Source: Agromyces sp. Leaf222 (GTDB lineage Bacteria; Actinomycetota; Actinomycetes; Actinomycetales; Microbacteriaceae). From it: a stretch of 64,000 nt of DNA. Within the stretch, counting starts at the first letter, position 1. Every line of letters starts with the position of its first letter. The notes under the pieces are model-generated. The model had not been told where the DNA came from, did no database searches, and worked only from the letters and a program-made list of their open reading frames with translations. The position numbers were made by a program, and so were the translations under genes. Location: assembly GCF_001421565.1 (NCBI RefSeq), contig NZ_LMKQ01000003.1:156588-220587 (forward strand), in the 5' to 3' direction. Shown one piece after another: positions 15,496-25,011 of this stretch.

Positions 15496-16995
15496 TCAGT
15501 CGTGCTGCGGGAACCCCAGGTTCAGGCCACCGTGGCTCGGGTCGAGCCAGCGCGAGGTGACCGCCTTCTCCTGCAGGAAGAAGTCGAAGCCCTTCGGGCC
15601 GTACGCCTTGGCGTCGCCGAACAGCGAGTCCTTCCATCCGCCGAACGAGTGGTACGCCACCGGCACCGGGATCGGCACGTTGATGCCGATCATGCCGACC
15701 GTGACCTCCCGCTGGAACCGCCTCGCGGCGCCGCCGTCGTTCGTGAAGATCGCCGTGCCGTTGCCGTAGCGCGAGGCGTTGATGATCTCGAGCCCCTGCT
15801 CGTAGCCGTCGACGCGCACGATCGAGAGCACCGGTCCGAAGATCTCGTCCTGGTAGACGACCGACGACGTCGACACCCGGTCGATCAGCGTTGGGCCGAG
15901 CCAGAAGCCGTCGGGCGCGCCGTCGACCTCGGGGTCGCGTCCGTCGACGACGAGGGTCGCGCCGTCGTCGACGGCGACGTCGAGGTATCCGGCGACCTTG
16001 TCGCGGTGCTCGCGCGTGATGAGCGGGCCCATGTCGCAGCCGCGGGTGCCGTCGCCGGTCGTGAGCCGCGACATCCGCTCGCTCACCTTGGCGACGAGCT
16101 CGTCGGCGACCGCGTCGACCGCGAGCACGACCGAGACCGCCATGCAGCGCTCGCCCGCCGAGCCGAAGCCCGCGTTCACGGCGGCGTCGGCCGCGAGGTC
16201 GAGGTCGGCGTCCGGCAGCACGAGCATGTGGTTCTTCGCGCCGCCGAGGGCCTGCACGCGCTTTCCGTTGGCCGAGGCCGTCTGGTAGATGTACTGGGCG
16301 ATCGGGGTCGAGCCGACGAACGAGATCGAGCGCACGACCGGATGCTCCAGCAGCGCGTCGACCGCGACCTTGTCGCCGTGCACGACGTTCAGCACGCCGT
16401 CGGGCAGGCCGGCCTCCTTCATGAGCTCGGCCATCCAGACGGCAGCAGACGGGTCCTTCTCGGACGGCTTCAGCACGACCGTGTTGCCGGCCGCGATCGC
16501 GAGCGGGAAGAACCAGAGCGGCACCATCGCCGGGAAGTTGAACGGGCTGATGATGCCGACCACGCCGACCGGCTGCTTCAGCGTGTACACGTCGACGCCC
16601 GTCGAGACGTTCTCGGAGTACTCGCCCTTCGTGTAGCCGGGCATCGCGCAGGCGAGCTCGACGACCTCGAGTCCGCGGGCGATCTCGCCCCCGGCATCGG
16701 AGGTGACCTTGCCGTGCTCGCTCGTGAGGATCGCGGCGAGGTCGCCCGAGCGCGCGTTCAGCAACTCGCGGAAGGCGAACATCACCTGCTGCCGCTTCGC
16801 GATCGAGGTGTCGCGCCAGCCTGGAAAGGCTCGCGCAGCGGCCTCGACGGCCAGGTCGACGTCCTCCGTCGATGCGAGGCGCACGCGCTTCTGCTCGACG
16901 CCGAGGGCCGGGTTGTAGACCGGGCCGGTGCGCTCCGATGCGCCGGTCGCGGGTGCGCCGTCGATCCAGTGCTCGATCGTGGTGGTGGTGCTCAT
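15496..16995 (-). CDS. mmsA: CoA-acylating methylmalonate-semialdehyde dehydrogenase
   Basis: A 499-residue aldehyde dehydrogenase of the MMSDH branch. The catalytic Cys284 lies in FGSAGERCMA and Asn153 in SPFNFPAMVP. The usual general-base Glu is replaced (GGAKNHM near 251-257), as expected for CoA-dependent members. The enzyme converts malonate or methylmalonate semialdehyde to acetyl- or propionyl-CoA with NAD. As the last gene of the pyrimidine-catabolic operon it fits oxidation of the semialdehydes made by the aminotransferase upstream from beta-alanine or beta-aminoisobutyrate. Confidence 0.92.
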   Translation of the reverse strand: MSTTTTIEHWIDGAPATGASERTGPVYNPALGVEQKRVRLASTEDVDLAVEAAARAFPGWRDTSIAKRQQVMFAFRELLNARSGDLAAILTSEHGKVTSDAGGEIARGLEVVELACAMPGYTKGEYSENVSTGVDVYTLKQPVGVVGIISPFNFPAMVPLWFFPLAIAAGNTVVLKPSEKDPSAAVWMAELMKEAGLPDGVLNVVHGDKVAVDALLEHPVVRSISFVGSTPIAQYIYQTASANGKRVQALGGAKNHMLVLPDADLDLAADAAVNAGFGSAGERCMAVSVVLAVDAVADELVAKVSERMSRLTTGDGTRGCDMGPLITREHRDKVAGYLDVAVDDGATLVVDGRDPEVDGAPDGFWLGPTLIDRVSTSSVVYQDEIFGPVLSIVRVDGYEQGLEIINASRYGNGTAIFTNDGGAARRFQREVTVGMIGINVPIPVPVAYHSFGGWKDSLFGDAKAYGPKGFDFFLQEKAVTSRWLDPSHGGLNLGFPQHD

Positions 16996-17020
16996 GTTCG
17001 TTGCTCCCCTTGTCAGTTCC

Positions 17021-17070
17021 TGGTCTCGATACGCTTCATCACTCGACCGGCCGCTCGGCTACCCGACCGG
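17021..17070. repeat. Dispersed palindromic repeat, copy 1 (partial)
   Basis: TGGTCTCGATACGC...ACTCGACCGG matches the right arm of the elements at 18414-18488 and 57688-57764. It sits between the dehydrogenase and aminotransferase genes and overlaps the last codons of the latter. Confidence 0.6.
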
Positions 17071-18381
17071 CGTCGTCGACAGCACGTCGTCGTAGACGGC
17101 CACGGCCTCGGCGACCTCGTCGGCGGTGACCACGCACGGCGGCACCACGTGGATGCGGTTGTCCTGCACGAACGGCAGGAGCCCGCGTTCGACCATCGCG
17201 CCCTTGAGCCTGCCCATCGCCGCTGCCGCCAGCGGCTCGCGCGTCTCGCGGTCGGCGACGAGTTCGATCGCCCAGAACACGCCCTCGCCGCGCACCTCGC
17301 CGATGACGGCGTGCCGGTCGGCGAGTTCGGCGAGTGCCGGGCCGATCGCCGTCTCGCCCACCGTGCGGGCGTTCTCGACGACGCCCTCGGCCTGCATGGC
17401 GTCGAGCGTCGCGACGATCGACGCCATCGCGAGCGGATGCCCCGAATAGGTCAGTCCGCCGGGGAACACGCGCTCGTCGAACGTCTCGGCGACGGTCTCG
17501 GAGATGATCACGCCGCCGGCGGGGATGTACCCCGAGTTCACGCCCTTCGCGAAGGTGATGAGGTCGGGGCGCACGTCGTAGCCGTCGAACGCGAACCACC
17601 GGCCGGTGCGACCGAAGCCCGCCATGACCTCGTCGAGGATCAGCAGGATGCCGTGCCGGTCGCAGAGCTCGCGCACGCCGGCGAGGTAGCCGGGCGGCGG
17701 AAGCAGGACGCCGGCGGTGCCCGGGATCGACTCGAGCAGCACGGCCGCGATCGACGACGGCCCCTCGGCCTCGATCACGCGACGCAGGTGCTGCAGCGCG
17801 CGCTCGGACTCCTGCTCGGGCGTCGTCGCCCAGAACTCGGAGCGGTACAGGTAGGGGCCGAAGAAGTGCACGTGTCCGCGCGCGAACTCGTTGGGGATGC
17901 GGCGCCAGTCGCCCGTCGAGACCACGGCCGCGCCCGTGTTGCCGTGGTACGACCGGTACGTCGAGAGCACCTTGTCGCGGCCCGTGTGCAGGCGCGCCAT
18001 GCGGATCGCGTTCTCGTTCGCGTCGGCGCCGCCGTTGGTGAAGAACACCCGGCGGAATCCTGAGGGCGCGCGGTCGACGATGCGCTTGGCGGCCTCGCCG
18101 CGCGCGAGGTTCACGGTCGACGGCGCGATCGTCGTGAGCAGCTCGGCCTGCTCCCGGATCGCCTCGACCACGACCGGATGCTGGTGGCCGATGTTGACGT
18201 TCACGAGCTGGCTCGAGAAGTCGAGGTACTCGCGCCCGGAGTGGTCCCAGACGCGGCATCCGCGACCGCTCGCGATGACGAGCTGCGGGGACTGCCCCTG
18301 CGCCGACCACGAGTGGAAGACGTGTTCGTGGTCGAGCCGCCTGGCGAGGTCGTCGAGGTCGGCTGCGAGGTTGTCGGTCAT
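17059..18381 (-). CDS. Class III (omega) aminotransferase, probable beta-alanine--pyruvate type
   Basis: A 440-residue PLP enzyme. Hallmarks are the GGADANENAIRMAR cofactor region (about 110-125), the LILDEVMAGFGRTG aspartate, and the Schiff-base lysine in TFAKGVNSGYIPAGG. The best match from memory is the beta-alanine/taurine--pyruvate group. In the operon with dihydropyrimidinase and beta-ureidopropionase the natural job is transfer of the amino group of beta-alanine (or beta-aminoisobutyrate) to pyruvate, giving a semialdehyde for MmsA. The final codons (TTPVG) lie inside a dispersed repeat sequence. The exact amino donor is inferred. Confidence 0.87.
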   Translation of the reverse strand: MTDNLAADLDDLARRLDHEHVFHSWSAQGQSPQLVIASGRGCRVWDHSGREYLDFSSQLVNVNIGHQHPVVVEAIREQAELLTTIAPSTVNLARGEAAKRIVDRAPSGFRRVFFTNGGADANENAIRMARLHTGRDKVLSTYRSYHGNTGAAVVSTGDWRRIPNEFARGHVHFFGPYLYRSEFWATTPEQESERALQHLRRVIEAEGPSSIAAVLLESIPGTAGVLLPPPGYLAGVRELCDRHGILLILDEVMAGFGRTGRWFAFDGYDVRPDLITFAKGVNSGYIPAGGVIISETVAETFDERVFPGGLTYSGHPLAMASIVATLDAMQAEGVVENARTVGETAIGPALAELADRHAVIGEVRGEGVFWAIELVADRETREPLAAAAMGRLKGAMVERGLLPFVQDNRIHVVPPCVVTADEVAEAVAVYDDVLSTTPVG

Positions 18382-18413
18382 GGCTTCGGTGCCTTTCAGG
18401 TGGTTCTGCGGTG

Positions 18414-18488
18414 CCGGTCGAGTAGCGGAGCGTATCGAGACCCGCGTTCGGGCATGGTCTCGATACGCGCTTCGCGCTACTCGACCGG
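18414..18488. repeat. Dispersed palindromic repeat, copy 2 (complete hairpin)
   Basis: Left arm 18414-18442 begins CCGGTCGAGTAGC and ends GAGACC. Right arm 18456-18488 runs GGTCTCGATACGC...CTACTCGACCGG. The arms are nearly perfect complements. It lies between the substrate-binding protein gene and the aminotransferase gene and could attenuate or stabilise the operon mRNA. Confidence 0.7.
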
Positions 18489-18496
18489 CGGTTCCA

Positions 18497-19648
18497 CTAG
18501 TTGCCGCCCTCTTCGAGGGTGACGTCGATGGGCGACCAGTCGGCGCCCGTGAGGTCGAGGTCTTCGCCCTCGAGCTCCGAGAGGGCCTTCTCGATGTACT
18601 CGTTCGACCAGGCGGTGGCCGGGGGCTCCTCGGTGATGAGGTGAGCGCCCGTCTCGTTCACCGCGGCGAGCGCACCGGCGACGGTCTTGTCCCACGCGGT
18701 CTCGTCGATGACGCCGATGCCCTTGTCGGACGGCCAGATGAGCTTGTTCGTCTCGTTGACCATCCAGAGCTCGTGGCTCGGACCCCAGCCGGAGCCGGCC
18801 GCGATCGTGATGTCGGCGGCATCCTGCGGGTTGGCCGCGGCGAACGCCCAGCCCTTGATGACGGCCTTGAGGAACTTGACCGTCGTGTCCTGGTACTCGG
18901 TGTCGCTGTCGAGGCGCTCGGTGTCGGCCCAGATGGCGTCCTGGAGCATGGCGCCCTCGGTGTCCTCGTAGCTGATGACGTTGAAGTCGTCCTCGGTGTA
19001 GAGCTCGCCCGTGTCGGGGTTCACCGTCTCGAGCAGCTGCGCGTACTCGTTGTAGGTCATGGCCTGGGCCGCGTCGATGTCGCCCTGCAGGAACGCATTC
19101 ATGTTGAAGTCCTGCGTGATGATCTGCACGGTCGAGGCGTCGAGGCCCTCGGCGGCCATGGCCGCGAAGATCTCCCACTCGTTGCCGAAGCCCCACGAGC
19201 CGATCTTCTTGCCCTCGAAGTCGGCGACCGAGTCGATGCCCGAGTCGGCCCACGACACCTGCAGGGTGCCGGAACGCTGGAAGATCTGGGCGATGTCGGT
19301 GAGGTTGGCGCCCTGCTCGATCGAGCCGAGCACCTTGGGCACCCAGGCGATCGCGTAGTCGACGTCGCCGTTGGCGAGCGCGTCCTGCGGCACGATGTCG
19401 CCGCCAGACGGGATGATCTCGACGTCAAGGCCCTCCTCCTCGAAGAAGCCCTGGTCGACGGCGGCGAAGTAGCCGGCGAACTGGCCCTGCGGGAGCCACT
19501 GCAGCTGGAGCTTGACCTCGGTGAGCGCGCCGTCGTCGCCGGAGCCGCCATCGGTGCCTCCGTCTCCGGACGAGCAGGCGGCGAGGAGGAACGCGGCCGT
19601 GACGGCGAACGCTCCGGCCGCGATTCCGCGGCGTGTGCTGTGCTTCAT
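18497..19648 (-). CDS. ABC transporter substrate-binding lipoprotein (NMT1/THI5-like)
   Basis: A 383-residue secreted lipoprotein with signal and lipobox LLAAC (Cys25). The mature part has the NMT1/THI5 fold: KLQLQWLPQGQFAGYFAA, DQGFFEEEGLDVEIIPSG, and NGDVDYAIAW. This family binds pyrimidine precursors of thiamine, pyrimidines or sulfonates. It is cotranscribed with two permeases, an ATPase and pyrimidine-catabolic enzymes, so import of a pyrimidine or a related ring compound is the best inference. I found no thiamine riboswitch upstream. Confidence 0.9.
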   Translation of the reverse strand: MKHSTRRGIAAGAFAVTAAFLLAACSSGDGGTDGGSGDDGALTEVKLQLQWLPQGQFAGYFAAVDQGFFEEEGLDVEIIPSGGDIVPQDALANGDVDYAIAWVPKVLGSIEQGANLTDIAQIFQRSGTLQVSWADSGIDSVADFEGKKIGSWGFGNEWEIFAAMAAEGLDASTVQIITQDFNMNAFLQGDIDAAQAMTYNEYAQLLETVNPDTGELYTEDDFNVISYEDTEGAMLQDAIWADTERLDSDTEYQDTTVKFLKAVIKGWAFAAANPQDAADITIAAGSGWGPSHELWMVNETNKLIWPSDKGIGVIDETAWDKTVAGALAAVNETGAHLITEEPPATAWSNEYIEKALSELEGEDLDLTGADWSPIDVTLEEGGN

Positions 19649-19697
19649 GTCAGTCCTTCCCTGGTTCTCGGTGCGAGACGTCTCGGTGCGAAACGGC

Positions 19698-20552
19698 TCA
19701 GTGCGAAACGGTGGTGCTGGTGGTGGAGCGCGTGCTGGTGCTGGTGGTGCGGGTTCCGGTGGTGCGGTCGGGGGTGGTGGTGCGGGTTCGGAGCACGAGT
19801 CGCTCGAGCAGGAGCGTCGCGAGGTAGAAGAGCAGGCCGAGGGCGATGGATGCCACGACGTAGGCCCAGGCGCGGGCGTAGGCGCTCGAGGCGGCCGACG
19901 TCGAGATGAGGCTTCCGAGGCCGCCTCGGGGTCCGCCGAAGTACTCGGCGACGAGGGCCGAGATCACGGCGAGTGAGGAGGCGATGCGGATGCCCGTGAG
20001 GATGAACGGCCTGGCCGTCGGCAGCGTGAGCGTGCGCAGCACCTGGCTGGGTGTCGCGGCGTAGGCGCGCATGAGCTCGCGATGCACCGGCGTGGTCTGC
20101 CGGAACCCGCGCAGCGTGTTCACGAACACCGGCACGAACGAGGCGATCGCGGCGATCGCCTGGCGGCCGAACTGGCTGTCGGCCCCGAACATCGAGTTCA
20201 GCACGGGCGCCAGCGCCACGATCGGCACGACCGCGAGCGAGGCGATGACGGGCGCGCTCATCTGGTCGACCACACGCCACCTCGCGGCGAGCGCGGCCAG
20301 GGCGATGCCGAGCAGCGATCCGACGACGAGGCCGATGAGCGCGTTCGTGCCGGTGATGATCGTGGCCGACACGATCGAGTCCCACGAGGCGACGAGCTCC
20401 TCGACGATCGAGGCGGGGCTCGGCAGCAGGTAGTCCGAGACCCCGACGACGCTCACGAGGAACTGCCAGAGGCCGAGCACGATCGCGCCCACCGTGATCG
20501 GCGCCACGATCCGCAGCGTCGTCTCGGCGCGCGGGCTCAGGTGCGCGGTCAT
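19698..20552 (-). CDS. ABC transporter permease (first of two)
   Basis: A 284-residue permease of the SsuC/TauC/ThiX type with about six membrane segments. The EAA-loop region (ELMRAYAATPSQVLRTLTLPTARP) that contacts the ATPase is clear. The C-terminal ~30 residues are a Thr/Ser/Arg-rich tail (TTTPDRTTGTRTTSTSTRST) encoded by repetitive DNA. The upstream ATPase stop overlaps or abuts its start at 20552, so the genes are coupled. It probably pairs with the permease at 21487 as a heterodimer. Confidence 0.9.
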   Translation of the reverse strand: MTAHLSPRAETTLRIVAPITVGAIVLGLWQFLVSVVGVSDYLLPSPASIVEELVASWDSIVSATIITGTNALIGLVVGSLLGIALAALAARWRVVDQMSAPVIASLAVVPIVALAPVLNSMFGADSQFGRQAIAAIASFVPVFVNTLRGFRQTTPVHRELMRAYAATPSQVLRTLTLPTARPFILTGIRIASSLAVISALVAEYFGGPRGGLGSLISTSAASSAYARAWAYVVASIALGLLFYLATLLLERLVLRTRTTTPDRTTGTRTTSTSTRSTTSTTVSH

Positions 20553-21490
20553 CAGCGCGTCTCCACTCCGCGCGCGCCCATGGCGACCGGGGCGCCGTGC
20601 AGTGCCTCGCGCACGGCGGTGACCATCTCGAAGAACGAGCGGTCCTCGCGGAGGCCGTCGGTGCGTGCGGCGCGCGCCGCGCCACCGGTCGTGGCCACCG
20701 TCGTCGCCTGGGACACGCCGACAGCCGACCCCGCCGCCGCCGACCCGAGCCGCATGGGCACGATCTCGCGGATGCGGCCGGGCCGCGGCGACATGACGAC
20801 GACGCGGTCGCTGAGGAACACGGCCTCGGGGATCGAGTGCGTGACGAACACGACGGCGGCTCCGGTCTCGGCCGAGATGCGCACGAGGTCGGACTGCATC
20901 TTCTCGCGCGTCATCTCGTCGAGGGCGCCGAACGGCTCGTCCATGAGCAGCAGCCGCGGCTGCTCGGCGAGCGATCGGGCGATCGCGACGCGCTGCTGCA
21001 TGCCGCCCGAGAGCTGGTCGGGGTAGCGGTCGGCGAAGTCGGCGAGTCCGACCATGTCGAGCAGCTGCTCGACCTTGGCCTTGCGATCGGCGGATGCCAC
21101 GCCGTGCAGCTCGAGCGGCAGTGCGACGTTCGCGGCGACCGTGCGCCAGGGCAGCAGCCCGGCCTGCTGGAACGCGATGCCGTACTCCTGGTCGAGGCGC
21201 GCCTGCGCCGGCGTCTTGCCGAACACCGTGATCGCACCGGCCGACGGCGCGTCGAGGTCGGCGATGAGGCGCATGAGCGTCGACTTGCCGCAGCCGCTCG
21301 GACCGATGAGCGACACGAACTCGCCCGCCGCGACCTCGAGGTCGATGCCCTCGAGGGCGTGCACCTGGCCGCCGCGCGTCTCGAACACCTTGTCGACGGC
21401 CTTCACCTCGACGGCGGTCACGCCGGCAGCGGGCGCCGATGGAGCGGTGGCCGGGGTCTCAGGAGCGGCAGCGTTCTCTGGAGCACTCAT
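20552..21490 (-). CDS. ABC transporter ATP-binding protein
   Basis: A 312-residue ATPase. Walker A GPSGCGKST lies at 63-71, Q-loop GIAFQQAGLLPW, signature LSGGMQQR, Walker B LLLMDEPFGALD, and H-loop VFVTHSIPEA. It belongs to the nitrate/sulfonate/taurine/pyrimidine subclass. The N-terminal ~22 residues and C-terminal ~50 residues are Ala-rich and not conserved. The start ATG overlaps the upstream permease stop by four bases (ATGA). It powers the importer formed with the two permeases and the NMT1-like binding protein. Confidence 0.93.
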   Translation of the reverse strand: MSAPENAAAPETPATAPSAPAAGVTAVEVKAVDKVFETRGGQVHALEGIDLEVAAGEFVSLIGPSGCGKSTLMRLIADLDAPSAGAITVFGKTPAQARLDQEYGIAFQQAGLLPWRTVAANVALPLELHGVASADRKAKVEQLLDMVGLADFADRYPDQLSGGMQQRVAIARSLAEQPRLLLMDEPFGALDEMTREKMQSDLVRISAETGAAVVFVTHSIPEAVFLSDRVVVMSPRPGRIREIVPMRLGSAAAGSAVGVSQATTVATTGGAARAARTDGLREDRSFFEMVTAVREALHGAPVAMGARGVETR

Positions 21491-22485
21491 GCGGCTTCCT
21501 CCGTTCGTCGGTAGTTCTTGAGGATCACGCCGAGGAGCGCGACCGAGCCGGCGGCGACGAGGCCGAGCACGATGGCGCCGAAGATCGGCCCCCATGCCTT
21601 CGCCGGGTCGCCGGAGGCCTGCCCGGCGAACTGGATGAGCAGGCGGCCGATGCCGCCCTGCAGGCCCGTGGAGACCTCGGCCACGACCGCGCCGATGACG
21701 GCGTTCGCCGCGCCGAGCCGCAGCGCGGGCAGGAGGTAGGGCACGGCCGCGGGAAACCGCAGCTTCGCGAGCGTCGCCCAGTAGCCGGCCGCGTAGGTCT
21801 GCATGAGCTCCTCGTGGATGCGGTCGGGCGACTGCAGTCCCTTCAGGGCGCCGATCGCGATCGGGAAGAACGCCAGGTAGCTCGCGATGAGCGCGACCGA
21901 CATCCAGTCCTGCCACTCGAACGAGCCGATCTCGACGCGCGAGCCCCAGCTCTTCACGATCGGCGCGAAGGCGATGAGCGGCACGGTCTGGCTCAGCACG
22001 ATCCACGGCAGCAGGCCCCACTCGGCGAGCCGCCACCGCTGCATCACGAGCGCGAGGCCGACGCCGACGACGACGCCGACCAGCCATCCGGCCGCGGCGA
22101 TGCCGAGGGTCGTGAGCGCCGCGAGCAGCACGACGAGCCAGAGCGCCTGCGCCGACGGGGAGCGCGTCACGGGCTCGCCGAGCCGCCCGATCATGTCCCA
22201 CACGTGCGGCATCGCGAGATCGGTCGTGCGCGGCAGCACGCGGGTCTCGCCGATGAGCACGCCGTCGGCCGGCGCGAGCAGCTTGTAGCCCTCCCACAGC
22301 ACGACGAGCAGCACGACGCCGAAGACGCCCCAGCCGACCGCGGCGAGGCGCCGACGGGCGACCGGGCCGCCGCGCCGCGCACCGCCGGCAGACCCCTTCG
22401 ACCCCGGAGAGCGGATGCCGCGCCCCGGCGTCGCGCCCGCGGCATCCGCCATCGGGCTGGGGTCGCGCAGGTCGACGTCGGTCAT
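21487..22485 (-). CDS. ABC transporter permease (second of two)
   Basis: A 332-residue permease with a 45-residue basic cytoplasmic N-terminus, an extracytoplasmic loop around 70-110, and about six further membrane segments. The EAA loop is ELMQTYAAGYWATLAKLRFPAAVP. It starts at ATG 22485, which overlaps the stop of the luciferase-like oxidoreductase gene by four bases. Together with the shorter permease it suggests a heterodimeric channel. Confidence 0.9.
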   Translation of the reverse strand: MTDVDLRDPSPMADAAGATPGRGIRSPGSKGSAGGARRGGPVARRRLAAVGWGVFGVVLLVVLWEGYKLLAPADGVLIGETRVLPRTTDLAMPHVWDMIGRLGEPVTRSPSAQALWLVVLLAALTTLGIAAAGWLVGVVVGVGLALVMQRWRLAEWGLLPWIVLSQTVPLIAFAPIVKSWGSRVEIGSFEWQDWMSVALIASYLAFFPIAIGALKGLQSPDRIHEELMQTYAAGYWATLAKLRFPAAVPYLLPALRLGAANAVIGAVVAEVSTGLQGGIGRLLIQFAGQASGDPAKAWGPIFGAIVLGLVAAGSVALLGVILKNYRRTEEAA

Positions 22486-23498
22486 GCCTTGGCCGTGATG
22501 TGCTCGGAGAGCGCGGGGATCACGGTCTCGCCGTAGACCCGCAGCGTCTCCTCCTTGTTGTCGTGCTGGAGGTAGCCGGCGAACTGGTCGACGCCGAGCT
22601 CGCGCAACTGCTCGAGCTTCGCGATGTGCTCCTCGGCCGTGCCGAGGATGCAGAACCGGTCGACGATCTCGTCGGGCACGAACGAGGTGTGGGTGTTGCC
22701 CGCACGCCCGTGCTCGTTGTAGTCGTAGCCCTCGCGGCCCTTGATGTAGTCGGTCAGCGCCTCGGGCACGTCGCCGTGCATGCCGTACTTCGCGACGATG
22801 TCGGCGACGTGGTTGCCGACCATGCCGCCGAACCACCGGCACTGGTCGCGCATGTGCTCGAGGTCGTCGCCGATGTACATGGGCGCGGCGACGCAGAACT
22901 TGATCGACATCGGGTCACGGCCGGCCGCCTCGGCGGCATCGCGCACGGTCTTGATCATCCACTTCGCGATGTCGACGTCGGCCAGCTGCAGGATGAAGCC
23001 GTCGCCGACCTCGCCCGTGAGCTTGAGGGCGAGCGGGCCGTAGGCGGCCACCCAGACCTCGAGCTCGGAGCCCTTCGACCACGGGAACTGCAGCTGGGAG
23101 CCCTTGTACTCGACCGACCGCGAGTTCGCGAGCTCGCGGATCACGTGGATCGACTCGCGAAGCTCGGACATCGTGACCGGCTTGCCGTTCGTGACGCGCA
23201 CGGCCGAGTCACCGCGGCCGATGCCGCAGATCGTGCGGTTGCCGTACATCTCGTTGAGCGTGGCGAAGATCGACGCCGTCACGGTCCAGTCGCGCGTGGC
23301 CGGGTTCGTGACGAAGGGGCCGACCTTGATGCGGTGCGTCTCGCTCAGGATCTTGCTGTAGATGACGTAGGGCTCCTGCCACAGCAGGTGCGAGTCGAAG
23401 GTCCACGCGGTGCTGAAGCCGTACTGCTCGGCGAGCTTGGCGAGGTGCACGGTGCGCGAGGCGGGCGGGTTGGTCTGCAGGACGACGCCGAAATCCAT
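22482..23498 (-). CDS. Luciferase-like F420-type oxidoreductase (TIGR03842-like)
   Basis: A 338-residue TIM-barrel oxidoreductase of the bacterial luciferase superfamily. Typical segments are MDFGVVLQTNPP, HLAKLAEQYGFSTAWTFDSH, GPFVTNPATRDWTVTASIFATLNEMYG and TICGIGRGDSAVR. It resembles the TIGR03842 subgroup, whose members use F420 or flavin and are often next to dihydropyrimidinase genes (knowledge, not a search). It is translationally coupled to the permease. No dihydropyrimidine dehydrogenase is encoded here, so this enzyme may perform a redox step on the imported ring. That function is inference. Confidence 0.85.
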   Translation of the reverse strand: MDFGVVLQTNPPASRTVHLAKLAEQYGFSTAWTFDSHLLWQEPYVIYSKILSETHRIKVGPFVTNPATRDWTVTASIFATLNEMYGNRTICGIGRGDSAVRVTNGKPVTMSELRESIHVIRELANSRSVEYKGSQLQFPWSKGSELEVWVAAYGPLALKLTGEVGDGFILQLADVDIAKWMIKTVRDAAEAAGRDPMSIKFCVAAPMYIGDDLEHMRDQCRWFGGMVGNHVADIVAKYGMHGDVPEALTDYIKGREGYDYNEHGRAGNTHTSFVPDEIVDRFCILGTAEEHIAKLEQLRELGVDQFAGYLQHDNKEETLRVYGETVIPALSEHITAKA

Positions 23499-23542
23499 GG
23501 GGGGCTCCGTTCGAGGGTGGGGAGAAGCGGGTGTCGTCCGGG

Positions 23543-24979
23543 TCAGATGAGGTACTGGCTGAGGCCCCGCTTGAGGTACTTCCCGTCGCCCTTGGCGCCG
23601 AGGTACTGATCGCCGTCGACGACGACCTTGCCGCGCGAGAGCACGGTGTCGACCTTGCCGTCGATCTCGTAGCCCTCCCACGCCGAGTGGTCCATGTTCA
23701 TGTGGTGCGTCTTCTCGTAGCCGATCGACGTGTGGCCGTTCGGGTCGTAGACGACGATGTCGGCATCCGCCCCCGGCTGGATCACGCCCTTGCGTCCGTA
23801 GAGGCCGAACATGCGGGCCGGCGTCGTCGACGTCAGCTCCACCCAGCGCTCGAGGGTGATCTCGCCGGTGACGACGCCCTGGTACATGAGGTCCATGCGG
23901 TGCTCGATCGAGCCGATGCCGTTCGGGATCTTGCGGAAGTCGCCGAGTCCGAGCTCCTTCTGGTCCTTCATGCAGAACGGGCAGTGGTCGGTCGAGACCA
24001 TCTGCAGGTCGTTCGTGCGCAGCGCCTGCCACATCGAGTGCTGGTGGCCCTCGGCGCGCGAGCGCAGCGGCGTCGAGCACACCCATTTCGCGCCCTCGAA
24101 CGAGCCCCATTCGGGTCCGGATGCCCCGAGCTGGTCTTCGAGCGAGAGGTAGAGGTACTGCGGGCAGGTCTCGCCGAACACGTTCTGGCCCTTGTCGCGC
24201 GCCCAGGCGAGCTGCTCGACGGCCTGCTTCGCGCTCACGTGCACCACGTAGAGCGGAGCGCCCGTGAGCTTGGCGAGCATGATCGCGCGGTGGGTCGCCT
24301 CTTCTTCCATCTCCCAGGCGCGGGCGAGGCCGTGGTAGTACGGGTCGGTGTTGCCGGCGTCGACGAGCTGCTGGGCGAGCACGTCGATGGCGGGGCCGTT
24401 CTCGGCGTGCATCATCGTCATGAGGCCTGTGTCGCGCGAGACCTGCATGGCCTTCAGGATCTGCGCGTCGTCGGAGTAGAACACGCCCGGGTAGGCCATG
24501 AAGAGCTTGAAGCTCGAGATGCCCTCGTCGGGCAGCCGCTTCATCGCGGCCAGGGAGTCGGCGTTCACGTCGCCGACGATCTGGTGGAACCCGTAGTCGA
24601 TGGCACAGTTGCCCGCGGCCTTGTCGTGCCAGGAGGCGAGGCCGTCTTCGATGCGCTGCCCGTACGTCTGCACGGCGAAGTCGATGATCGACGTGGTGCC
24701 GCCATGCGCGGCCGCCCGCGTTCCGGTCTCGAAGGTGTCGGATGCCTCGGTGCCCCCGAACGGCAGCTGCATGTGCGTGTGCGCGTCGATGCCGCCCGGG
24801 ATGACGTACTTGCCGGTGGCGTCGATCACGCGGTCGACGGATGCCGCGACATCCGTTCCGAGCAGGGTGCTGCCGGGGGCGAGCACCGCGCGGATCGTCT
24901 CGCCGTCGATGAGGACGTCGGCCGCCGCGCGCCCGGTGGCGCTGACGACGGTGCCGCCGGTGATGAGGGTGGTGGTCAT
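23543..24979 (-). CDS. hydA: Dihydropyrimidinase (D-hydantoinase family)
   Basis: A 478-residue cyclic amidohydrolase. Metal ligands His67 and His69 lie in GGIDAHTHMQ, the carboxylated Lys158 in ISSFKLFMAYPG, further His in MMHAEN and VVHVSA, and Asp in VSTDHCPF. It opens dihydrouracil or dihydrothymine to N-carbamoyl-beta-amino acids in the cytoplasm. The start has a strong GAAGGAG site. It lies between beta-ureidopropionase and the luciferase-like gene, the expected setting for reductive pyrimidine breakdown. Hydantoins are an alternative substrate. Confidence 0.95.
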   Translation of the reverse strand: MTTTLITGGTVVSATGRAAADVLIDGETIRAVLAPGSTLLGTDVAASVDRVIDATGKYVIPGGIDAHTHMQLPFGGTEASDTFETGTRAAAHGGTTSIIDFAVQTYGQRIEDGLASWHDKAAGNCAIDYGFHQIVGDVNADSLAAMKRLPDEGISSFKLFMAYPGVFYSDDAQILKAMQVSRDTGLMTMMHAENGPAIDVLAQQLVDAGNTDPYYHGLARAWEMEEEATHRAIMLAKLTGAPLYVVHVSAKQAVEQLAWARDKGQNVFGETCPQYLYLSLEDQLGASGPEWGSFEGAKWVCSTPLRSRAEGHQHSMWQALRTNDLQMVSTDHCPFCMKDQKELGLGDFRKIPNGIGSIEHRMDLMYQGVVTGEITLERWVELTSTTPARMFGLYGRKGVIQPGADADIVVYDPNGHTSIGYEKTHHMNMDHSAWEGYEIDGKVDTVLSRGKVVVDGDQYLGAKGDGKYLKRGLSQYLI

Positions 24980-25011
24980 GATTCGCTCCTTCGCGTCTCG
25001 TCGCGCTCGGG

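Noticed and set aside
15502-18063. Long plus-strand open frame opposite mmsA and the aminotransferase
   Set aside because: The translation is rich in Asp/Arg/His/Val typical of antisense frames, while the minus strand gives two well-known enzymes.
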